A stretch of DNA of 51,900 bases from Thermomicrobiales bacterium (GTDB lineage Bacteria; Chloroflexota; Chloroflexia; Thermomicrobiales; CADCWN01), in assembly GCA_030446685.1 (NCBI GenBank), contig JAUJMV010000009.1:38460-90359 (forward strand). The letters run 5' to 3'. A program made the translations under genes and the position numbers. Below the pieces are notes generated by a model, which worked only from the letters and a program-made list of their open reading frames with translations, did no database searches and had not been told where the DNA came from. Of this stretch, positions 29,243 through 35,789 are shown one piece after another. Every line of letters begins with the position of its first letter. The stretch's first letter is position 1.

Positions 29243-30106
29243 TCACGCTCCCCGTGCTGCTGGCCGTCCGTCCCCGACCGGGCGACGGGCGACGGCCAGC
29301 AGGTGGTTGGACACGCCGACGATATTCGGGTGGTCGCAGGTCGCCAGGAAGACGTCGCGCCAGATCGGCCAGCGTTCGGGGTCGGCCATCAGCGCGAGCA
29401 GGTGGTCCTCCTGCAGGTGCGCGCCGAGGCCGTTGCAGCCGTACAGCCGCTCCACCGGCAGCCCGGCCCCGGTCAGGGCGGCGACGAACTCTTCCGGCAG
29501 GAAGTTGTAGGTCGGGGCGGCGTGCGGCCCCATGCGCGTGCGCCCCGTCTCCGGCAACCCCGGGAAGACCTGTCCCCAGCACCCCGGCCACTGCACGGTC
29601 GAGCGGTACGCGCCGAGGCGGTTCATCACCGAGATGAAGAGCGGCGCGCCGGGGCGAGCCACGCGCCGCAACTCGGCCAGGGCGCGCCGGCGCCCGTCCG
29701 GCGCCACAACATGCGAGAGCGGCCCGCCGAGGCAAAGGACGGCGTCGAACTGCTCGTCCGGGAAGCGCGAGAGATCGGTGATCGAGCCCTCCACCACCGC
29801 GGCGACGTTGCCCCCCACCGGCGCCCCGGCCTCGGCGATCCGCCGCCGCGCCAGGTCCAGCAGCGCGGGGCTGAGGTCGAGGAGGGTCACCCGATAGCCG
29901 CGCGCGGCCAGCGCGATCGCGTAGCGCCCCGGCCCGCCGCCCGCATCCAGCACGCGCGGCTCCCCCATTGCCGGCGGCAGGTGCCGCTCCAGCGCGTGCC
30001 GCGTGACGAGGTATTCGAGGCGGGCCTGCGCGCCCCCCTCCAGCCGCCGCCACTCCCGCTCGGGGTCGGCGTCGTAGGCGGCGCGCACCCGGTCCAGCTC
30101 TTCCAT
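29243..30106 (-). CDS. Class I SAM-dependent methyltransferase
   Basis: A 287-residue Rossmann methyltransferase. Motif I is VLDAGGGPGRYAIALA, preceded by a helical cap (YLVTRHALERHLPP), then VTLLDLSPALLDLARRR as motif II, an acidic FDAVLCLGGPLSH as motif IV, and LAELRRVARPGAPLFISV as the post-motif helix/strand. A C-terminal part rich in aromatic residues may bind substrate. ATG 30106 is chosen because AAGGGGGG lies 5 nt upstream; the frame opens further to 30142. It sits between two Nudix genes and the ComE-like gene, so it probably methylates a small molecule of the same pathway. The substrate is unknown. Confidence 0.85.
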   Translation of the reverse strand: MEELDRVRAAYDADPEREWRRLEGGAQARLEYLVTRHALERHLPPAMGEPRVLDAGGGPGRYAIALAARGYRVTLLDLSPALLDLARRRIAEAGAPVGGNVAAVVEGSITDLSRFPDEQFDAVLCLGGPLSHVVAPDGRRRALAELRRVARPGAPLFISVMNRLGAYRSTVQWPGCWGQVFPGLPETGRTRMGPHAAPTYNFLPEEFVAALTGAGLPVERLYGCNGLGAHLQEDHLLALMADPERWPIWRDVFLATCDHPNIVGVSNHLLAVARRPVGDGRPAARGA

Positions 30107-30142
30107 ACGTAGCCCCCCTTCAACCGGCGGCCGGGCGACCAC

Positions 30143-30679
30143 TCAGCAGCGGTGCTCCCGACGGACCGCGTAATAGCCGGTGCGTTGCCGCGCCGGACGG
30201 CCGTCGGGGAGGGCGTCGCGGCCGGGCGGCACCGGCTGCTCCGGTATCCGGCAGAAGGCGCGATAGACGATCTCGCGCGGCGCCGGGGCCGCCCGCGCGG
30301 CCAGCGCGTCGCGCAGGATGGACGCGAAGACCGGGTGAACGACCAGCCGCGCGGCCTCCTCCGGCGCGAACCAGCCGGCATCGGAACACTCATGCCCGCC
30401 GCACGGATCACCGCCCGCGTGCGCGCAGAGGAAGGTCAGTTGGACGATGCCGATGTCGCCGACGTTGGAATAGACGCCGACGAGCCGCCCGACCGTGGCG
30501 CGGCACCCACTCTCCTCGGCGATCTCGCGCGCGAGCGCCGCGAGCAGATCCTCGCCGCGCTCCACTTGGCCGCCCGGCAGATGCCACCCGCGGAACGGGG
30601 CCCGGACGAGCAGCACCCGCCCCGCCCCATCGCTCACCAGCCCACCAACCCCAACAATGTGCCGCGGATGCCCGTCCAC
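30143..30679 (-). CDS. Nudix hydrolase, second of a tandem pair
   Basis: A 178-residue Nudix protein. The Nudix box runs from GGQVERGEDLLAALAREI to AEESGC, with the REIxEE metal ligands present. It is paralogous to the upstream gene: both share VGVYSNVGDIGIV-type, ECSDAGWF-PEEA and a final EHRC. The start GTG 30679 lies 23 nt after the stop of the first copy and has AAAGGG upstream; the frame runs much further but reads through the first copy in another frame. Nudix enzymes cleave X-linked nucleoside diphosphates; specificity is not deducible. Confidence 0.85.
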   Translation of the reverse strand: MDGHPRHIVGVGGLVSDGAGRVLLVRAPFRGWHLPGGQVERGEDLLAALAREIAEESGCRATVGRLVGVYSNVGDIGIVQLTFLCAHAGGDPCGGHECSDAGWFAPEEAARLVVHPVFASILRDALAARAAPAPREIVYRAFCRIPEQPVPPGRDALPDGRPARQRTGYYAVRREHRC

Positions 30680-30702
30680 GCGCGACCCTTTCCCGAGAAC
30701 GA

Positions 30703-31218
30703 TCAGCAGCGGTGTTCCCCGCACACGGTGTACGACGTATAGCGGGTCCGCTCCCCCGTCCCCTGGCGCGTGGTGCGATAAGCCCGGTAGACCACACCGT
30801 CCGCGTCCAGCGCGTCGCGCAGCTTCGCCTGCTGGGCCGGGTGCGTCACCAGCCGCAGCGCCTCCTCGGGGGTGAACCAGCCGGCGTCGGAACACTCGTC
30901 GCCGGCGCGGGCGTCGCCGCCGGTGTGCGCGCAGAGGAAGGTGAACATGACGATGCCCAGCTCCCCGACGTTGGAGTAGACGCCGACGAGCCGCCCCACC
31001 GCCACCTCGCAGCCGCCCTCCTCGCGGATCTCCCGCTGGAGCGCGCCGATCAGGTCCTCGCCGCGCTCGACCTGCCCGCCGGGCGGCTCCCAGCCGCGCC
31101 GCGGCGTCCTGACCAGCAGCACGCGCCCGCGCCCGTCGCGCACCACCCCCATCACCGCCACGATGTGCCGCGGCGCCTCATCGCCCGCGCCGCCGTCGCT
31201 CAAAGGTACGTCAGCCAT
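30703..31218 (-). CDS. Nudix hydrolase, first of a tandem pair
   Basis: A 171-residue Nudix protein with box GGQVERGEDLIGALQREI followed by REEGGC. Compared with the downstream copy it has GWEPPGGQ where the other has GWHLPGGQ. The shared C-terminal GEHRC/REHRC is unusual and suggests a dimer or metal-site role peculiar to this pair. ATG 31218 follows a G-run; 28 nt separate it from the ComD-like stop, and that gap has a CGCACTC word repeat. The tandem duplication within one operon suggests two related diphosphate substrates or a heterodimer. Confidence 0.85.
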   Translation of the reverse strand: MADVPLSDGGAGDEAPRHIVAVMGVVRDGRGRVLLVRTPRRGWEPPGGQVERGEDLIGALQREIREEGGCEVAVGRLVGVYSNVGELGIVMFTFLCAHTGGDARAGDECSDAGWFTPEEALRLVTHPAQQAKLRDALDADGVVYRAYRTTRQGTGERTRYTSYTVCGEHRC

Positions 31219-31246
31219 CCCCCCCACCCCGCACTCCGCACTCGCC

Positions 31247-31771
31247 TCACCCGCCCATCAGGTTGAGCAGCACGAAGATCGGGCGGTGGGTCGTCCGCGC
31301 GAACCGGTCGGCGCGGACGATTGTGTCAGCCCACTGCTCGACCGGCGTGCGCGCGTCGAGCGCGAACCAGCGAACGCCGGCGGCGTCGAGGATGCCCTCG
31401 GCGCGCTCGCTGAAGGTGTGGATCATCGAATTGTACTCCCCCAGGCCGCCGCGACGGCTGACCAGGACGAGCAGGGGGATGTGGTAGGGCAGCGGGAAGG
31501 TGTTGAGCGCGGTCAGCAGGTTGCCGATCCCGTTGTCCTGGATGATCATCAGCGCCCGCTCGCCCGCCAGCGCCAGCCCCGAGAGGATGCCGATCCCCTC
31601 CTCCTCGCGCGGGATCGGGACGATCCGGAAGCCGTCCCGCCCGTCGCGCGCCAGGAAGTGCCCGACCACCGCCTTGAGCGTGCTCGACGGCAGGTGCAGG
31701 ATCCAGCGCGGCTCCAGCGCCTCGATCCCGGCGATCACCGCCGCGCTCCGCTCGTCCATCTCGGCGCTCAT
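31247..31771 (-). CDS. Alpha half of a split ThDP decarboxylase (ComD-like)
   Basis: A 174-residue thiamine-diphosphate Pyr domain. LHLPSSTLKAVVGHFLAR, then PIPREEEGIGILSGLALAGE with the Glu that activates ThDP, MIIQDNGIGNLLTALNTF, and PLLVLVSRRGGLGEYN match sulfopyruvate decarboxylase alpha (ComD). With the ComE-like gene it should form an alpha/beta decarboxylase, but the halves are separated by three genes, where ComD and ComE are normally adjacent. ATG 31771 follows AGGTGGGGG. First gene of the operon; a 35-bp hairpin lies just upstream. No PEP mutase or phosphosulfolactate synthase is visible in the window. Confidence 0.85.
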   Translation of the reverse strand: MSAEMDERSAAVIAGIEALEPRWILHLPSSTLKAVVGHFLARDGRDGFRIVPIPREEEGIGILSGLALAGERALMIIQDNGIGNLLTALNTFPLPYHIPLLVLVSRRGGLGEYNSMIHTFSERAEGILDAAGVRWFALDARTPVEQWADTIVRADRFARTTHRPIFVLLNLMGG

Positions 31772-31791
31772 CCCCCACCTGCTACATGATC

Positions 31792-31903
31792 AACCACAAA
31801 GACACAAAGACCACAAAGGACACGGAAACCGCGAGATCGCTGGACACAATGGGGAATTAAACGATTTCTCCGTGTCCTTTGTGGTCTTTGTGTCTTTGTG
31901 GTT
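31792..31903. repeat. Perfect 35-bp inverted repeat of CACAAAG words
   Basis: Arms 31792-31826 and 31869-31903 are exactly complementary, with a 42-nt loop. A near-identical element with different word order sits at 50847-50970. It separates the small monooxygenase from the ComD operon and is AT-richer than its surroundings. Confidence 0.95.
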
Positions 31904-31909
31904 CCGTCC

Positions 31910-32197
31910 TCACTCCACCACGTCGTAGAACTCGCGGACGCGGCTCTCCAGGCGCGGGCGGATCTCGCCAAGAACGTACTTTTGGAAATAGTCGGCATTG
32001 GAGTGCGCGTCGAGCGCGGCCTGGTCGGCGTACTGCTCGTAGAGGAGGTACTTGCGCGGGTCCTCGACCGAGCGCTGCGCCGTGTAGGTCAGGCAGCCGG
32101 GCTCCTGGCGGGTGTGGCGGATCATCTCGCGCAGCGCCGCCTCGATCGCCTCCCCCTCGCCCTCCCGCGCCACATACGTCGCCACCAGCACGATCAT
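31910..32197 (-). CDS. ABM-family (antibiotic biosynthesis) monooxygenase-like protein
   Basis: A 95-residue dimeric alpha/beta ferredoxin-like protein: VLVATYVAREGEGEAIEAAL, REMIRHTRQEPGCLTYTAQR, YLLYEQYADQAALDAH and a C-terminal helix. This is the ABM/quinol monooxygenase YgiN-like family, whose members oxidise quinols or aromatic intermediates without cofactor, or degrade haem. ATG 32197 is behind AAGGGGGAGGGG. It ends 7 nt from the hairpin arm. Role unknown; possibly independent of the ComD operon. Confidence 0.85.
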   Translation of the reverse strand: MIVLVATYVAREGEGEAIEAALREMIRHTRQEPGCLTYTAQRSVEDPRKYLLYEQYADQAALDAHSNADYFQKYVLGEIRPRLESRVREFYDVVE

Positions 32198-32210
32198 GCC
32201 CCTCCCCCTT

Positions 32211-32347
32211 GCGAACGCGGAAGTCGGAACGCGGAACGCGGAACAACGCCGCGCGGCGATTATCGCAGAATTGGGTGCGCCTTGGAGGGCCGGCGCCGGG
32301 ACCGCGCCCCGCTATTCCGCGTTCCGCGTTCGGGGTTCCGCGTTCGC
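32211..32347. repeat. Inverted repeat of GCGGAAC words overlapping the hpt 3' end
   Basis: Arms 32211-32244 and 32314-32347 match at about 30 of 34 positions. The right arm encodes the last eleven or so residues of the HPRT fusion (NAEPRTRNAE), so the hairpin extends into the coding sequence. Confidence 0.85.
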
Positions 32348-33316
32348 GTACACCTCGCGCTTGAGGACGCAGATGAAGGGGAGGTTGCGGTGCAGCTCGC
32401 GGTAATCGAGGCCGTAGCCGACGACGAACTCGTCCGGGATGGTGAAGCCGGTGTAGTCGAGCGGCACGGGGACGACGCGCTGGTCGGCCTTGTCGAGCAG
32501 CGTGCAGACGGCGAGGCTGGCCGGGCCGCGCGAGCGCAACTCCTTCAGCAGGAAGTCGAGCGTCAGGCCGGTGTTGACGACATCCTCGATCAGCAGGACG
32601 TGCTGCCCGGCGATCTCGCGGTCGAGGTCCTTGACGATACGCACCGTGCCGGCGGTCACCGCGTCCGGCGCGTCCGGATCGGCGCGCGCCGGGCGCGAGA
32701 TCGCCAGGTAGTCGAGCGCCAGCGGGCGGCTGATCGCCCGCGCCAGGTCGGCCAGGAAGAAGGTGATGCCCTTGAGGACGCCGATCAGCAGGAGCGAGCG
32801 GTCGGCGTAGTCGCGCGAGATCTGCTCGCCGAGCGCGGCGACCCGCGCCGCCAGCTCGTCGCGGCTGACCAGGATGCGCTCGATCTCCTCCTCGCGCAGG
32901 GCCGCGATCTCGACCGCGCCGTAGCCGTAGGTGGCGAGGAGTTGCAGGTAGTCGTGGCGGTAGAGCAGCCGGACGTTGATGCCGGGGTAGAGCTCGCGCA
33001 GGCGGCGGATCTTGCGGTGCTTGCGGGTCACCAGCCGCTGCCGCATCGTCGTCAGCTCGACGTAAAGATCCTGATCGGGGAGGTAGAAGTCCGGGGTGAA
33101 CATCTCGGTGACCTGGTCGCCGGCCCAGTTGAGGGCGAAGGAGGTCGGCTCGTAGAGCCAGGGGATGTGGTAGAAGTCGAGCAGCCGGGCGAACTCGATC
33201 TCCATCGGGTGGGCGAAGGCGGCGCGGTCGCCGGCGGCCGCGCCGGGCGCCTCCGGCCGCGCCTCATCCGCCACCTCCCCGTCCTCGTCCCCGGTCGCCC
33301 CCGCGTCCCGCCCCAA
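32312..33316 (-). CDS. hpt: Hypoxanthine phosphoribosyltransferase with N-terminal PD-(D/E)xK-like domain
   Basis: The C-terminal half (from about residue 145) is a purine PRTase: ILVSRDELAARVAALGEQI, LLIGVLKGITFFLADL, the PRPP loop VLLIEDVVNTGLTLDFLL, and VGYGLDYRELHRNLPFI. It converts hypoxanthine or guanine with PRPP to IMP or GMP. The N-terminal ~100 residues are extra: EFARLLDFYHIPWLYEP, MFTPDFYLPDQDLYVELTT and a basic helix before YPGINVRLL, resembling PD-(D/E)xK nuclease cores, but with Thr where the catalytic Lys is expected. The listed start is TTG 33316; GTG 33274 or ATG 33205 are alternatives. The C-terminal tail is repeat-encoded. Activity of the extra domain is uncertain. Confidence 0.85.
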   Translation of the reverse strand: MGRDAGATGDEDGEVADEARPEAPGAAAGDRAAFAHPMEIEFARLLDFYHIPWLYEPTSFALNWAGDQVTEMFTPDFYLPDQDLYVELTTMRQRLVTRKHRKIRRLRELYPGINVRLLYRHDYLQLLATYGYGAVEIAALREEEIERILVSRDELAARVAALGEQISRDYADRSLLLIGVLKGITFFLADLARAISRPLALDYLAISRPARADPDAPDAVTAGTVRIVKDLDREIAGQHVLLIEDVVNTGLTLDFLLKELRSRGPASLAVCTLLDKADQRVVPVPLDYTGFTIPDEFVVGYGLDYRELHRNLPFICVLKREVYANAEPRTRNAE

Positions 33317-33365
33317 GCGCCCCCCCGCCGCGTCACCCGGTGCCGCCGGGGAAAGTATACACCGC

Positions 33366-33482
33366 GACGAAGTACGAGCGACGAGCGACGAGCGACGAAT
33401 AGTGGACGATTGAGGGACAAGAGCGCCGCCCCCCTCGAACCCCCGCTATTCGTCGTTCGTACTTCGTACTTCGTACTTCGTC
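33366..33482. repeat. Imperfect hairpin of CGACGAG / CGTACTT words overlapping the ppk1 stop
   Basis: Arms 33366-33402 and 33446-33482 pair well at both ends, but their middle words differ (CGCTCGT against ACTTCGT). The right arm shares its word with the element at 14322 and includes part of the ppk1 stop codon. Confidence 0.85.
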
Positions 33483-35640
33483 AGGCGCGCGCCAGGGCGG
33501 TGGCGCCGGCGAGGAGGATCTCCTGGCTGTTGACCTCCGGCTCGCCGGGGGCCGGCTCGCGGCGGCGGTAAGTGCCGTCGGGCTGGAGGACGCGCGCCTT
33601 GACGTTGTCGCGCAGGATCAGCGGCAGGATCTCGTCGCGGATCTGCGCCTTGAGCGGCGGCGCCTCCAGCGGGAAGAGGACCTCGACGCGGCGGTTGAGA
33701 TTGCGCGGCATCAGGTCGGCGCTGCCGAGATAAAGCTCGTCGTCCCCGCCGTTGCCGAAGTAGTAGGCGCGGCTGTGTTCGAGGAAGCGCCCGACGACGC
33801 TGACCACCCGCACCGTCTCGCTCACCCCCGGCACGCCGGGGCGCAGCATGCAGGCGCCGCGCACGAGCAGGTCGATCCGGACCCCCGCCCGCGCCGCGCG
33901 GTAGAGCACCTCGACCATCTCGGCGTCGACCAGCGCGTTCATCTTGAAGATCAGCCGCCCGCGCTCGCCGTGCGCCGCCTCGCGCTCGATCAGCTCGACC
34001 AGCCGCGCGCGCAGGTTCGCCGGGGCCACCAGCAGCTTGCGGAACTGGCGCTGCGCCGAGTAGCCGGTCAGGTAGTTGAAGACGTCCGACACGTCGGCGC
34101 AGATCTCCGGATCGGCGGTGAGGAAGCCGAAGTCGGTGTAGCCGCGCGCGGTCGAGGCGTTGTAGTTGCCGGTGCCGAGGTGGGCGTAGCGCCGCAGCCC
34201 CTCGGCCTCCTTGCGGACGATCAGCGCCAGCTTGCAGTGGGTCTTCAGGCCGAGCAGCCCATAGGCGACGTGGACGCCGGCGTGCTCCAGCGCCTTGGCC
34301 CAGCCGATGTTGCTCTCCTCGTCGAAGCTGGCCTTCAACTCCACCGTCGCCGCGACCTGCGTCTCCTCGCCGCGCGCCTCCAGCAGTGCCTCGACGATCG
34401 GGGAGTTCGAGCCGACGCGGTAGAGGGTCTGCTTGATCGCCACCACATTCGGGTCGCGCGCGCTGCGGATGAAATCAACCACCGGGGTGAACGATTCGTA
34501 GGGGTGGTGGACGAGCACGTCGCGGCGGGCGATCGTCGTCAGCACGTCGCTGCCGTCGCGCGACCAGTCGGCCGGCAGGCGCGGCACGAACGGCGGGTAC
34601 TTCAGATCGGGCCGGTCGACGTTGTAGAGGGCCATCAGGTCGTTCAGGCCGAGCGGGCCGTCGATCACCTGGACCTCGTCCGGGTCGATCTCCAGTTGCC
34701 CGGCGAGCCAGTCCCGCGTGGCCGCGGGCATCGCGGGGTTGACCGAGACGCGGACGACGAAGCCGAAGGGCCGCCGTTCCAGGCTGGCCTCGATCATCTC
34801 CAGCAAGTCCTCCGCCTCCGCCTCGCGGATCGCCAGGTCGGCATTGCGGGTGACCCGGAAGAAGTAGGCCCCGACGATCTCCTTGCCGGGGAAGAGCGCC
34901 CCGATGTTCGCGGCGATCACCTGCTCCAGCCAGGTGAAGGCGACGGCCTGCGGCGGCTGCGCCGCGCTGGCGACCGGCGCGACCGTCGACCGCCGGCGCC
35001 CGTCCGTCGCCGTGCCCGCGGGCGGGCGGACCTCGACCAGGCGCGGCAGGACCGGCGGCACCTTGACCCGTGCGAAGCGCTCGCCCAGCTCGTCGCGGAT
35101 GACGACCAGCAGGTTCAGGCTGAGGCCGGAGATGTGCGGGAAGGGGCGCGCGGCGTCGACCGCCAGCGGCGTGAGGACCGGGAAGACCTCCCGGTCGAAG
35201 TACTCCTTCAACCGTGCCCGCGTCTCGGCCGGCAATTCGTCGTGGTCGAGCAGGTGGATGCCACGCTCGGCCATTCGCGGGCGCAGCACCTCCTCCAGGT
35301 GCCGGCGCTGCAAGGTCGAGTGGCGCTGCACGGTCTCCTTGATCAGGCCGAGCTGCTCCTGCGGGGTCAGCCCGTCGCGGCCCGCCTCGACGATCGTGCC
35401 AGTGGCGAGCTGATCGCGCAGCCCGGCGACCCGCGTCATGTAGAACTCGTCGAGGTTGTTGCTGACGATCGCCAGGAACTTCACCCGCTCGAGGAGCGGG
35501 TTGCGCTCGTCGAGCGCCTCCTCCAGGACCCGGTAGTTGAACTCCAGCCAGCTCAGCTCGCGGTTGATGTAGAGCGCGGGGTCGCGCAGATCGACCGGCG
35601 CGGGGGGGGCGCTCTCCACCTGAGCCTCGGCCTGTGTCAT
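33481..35640 (-). CDS. ppk1: Polyphosphate kinase 1
   Basis: Reversibly makes polyphosphate from ATP. The 719-residue protein has the N-terminal helical domain (YINRELSWLEFNYRVLEEA, SNNLDEFYMTRVAGL), the head domain, and two phospholipase D-like catalytic domains. The autophosphorylated histidine is His468 in GLKTHCKLALIV, and the second catalytic His is in RFLEHSRAYYF. YAHLGTGNYN and YTDFGFLT follow the first site. ATG 35640 is behind GGGAGAAGGA. It is 150 nt downstream of the metallophosphatase-CHAD gene and in line with ppx, making a polyphosphate module. Its last codons run into a repeat arm. Confidence 0.97.
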   Translation of the reverse strand: MTQAEAQVESAPPAPVDLRDPALYINRELSWLEFNYRVLEEALDERNPLLERVKFLAIVSNNLDEFYMTRVAGLRDQLATGTIVEAGRDGLTPQEQLGLIKETVQRHSTLQRRHLEEVLRPRMAERGIHLLDHDELPAETRARLKEYFDREVFPVLTPLAVDAARPFPHISGLSLNLLVVIRDELGERFARVKVPPVLPRLVEVRPPAGTATDGRRRSTVAPVASAAQPPQAVAFTWLEQVIAANIGALFPGKEIVGAYFFRVTRNADLAIREAEAEDLLEMIEASLERRPFGFVVRVSVNPAMPAATRDWLAGQLEIDPDEVQVIDGPLGLNDLMALYNVDRPDLKYPPFVPRLPADWSRDGSDVLTTIARRDVLVHHPYESFTPVVDFIRSARDPNVVAIKQTLYRVGSNSPIVEALLEARGEETQVAATVELKASFDEESNIGWAKALEHAGVHVAYGLLGLKTHCKLALIVRKEAEGLRRYAHLGTGNYNASTARGYTDFGFLTADPEICADVSDVFNYLTGYSAQRQFRKLLVAPANLRARLVELIEREAAHGERGRLIFKMNALVDAEMVEVLYRAARAGVRIDLLVRGACMLRPGVPGVSETVRVVSVVGRFLEHSRAYYFGNGGDDELYLGSADLMPRNLNRRVEVLFPLEAPPLKAQIRDEILPLILRDNVKARVLQPDGTYRRREPAPGEPEVNSQEILLAGATALARA

Positions 35641-35789
35641 GGTCCTTCTCCCAACGGTTTCGCCCGCCGAACGCGCCCCCCGCCCCGTCCCACTCCGCCA
35701 CCCGGCGGGCTCCCGGCCCCCGGACAGCGCGGGCCGAGCCAGGGGTGGGGGGGCGGTGTCGGATCAGCCCGCGCGGACCGAATGGTGCG

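Noticed and set aside
30680-30895. A longer second Nudix protein starting at 30895
   Set aside because: The extension reads the first Nudix gene out of frame and is Arg/Gly-rich; GTG 30679 has its own ribosome site.
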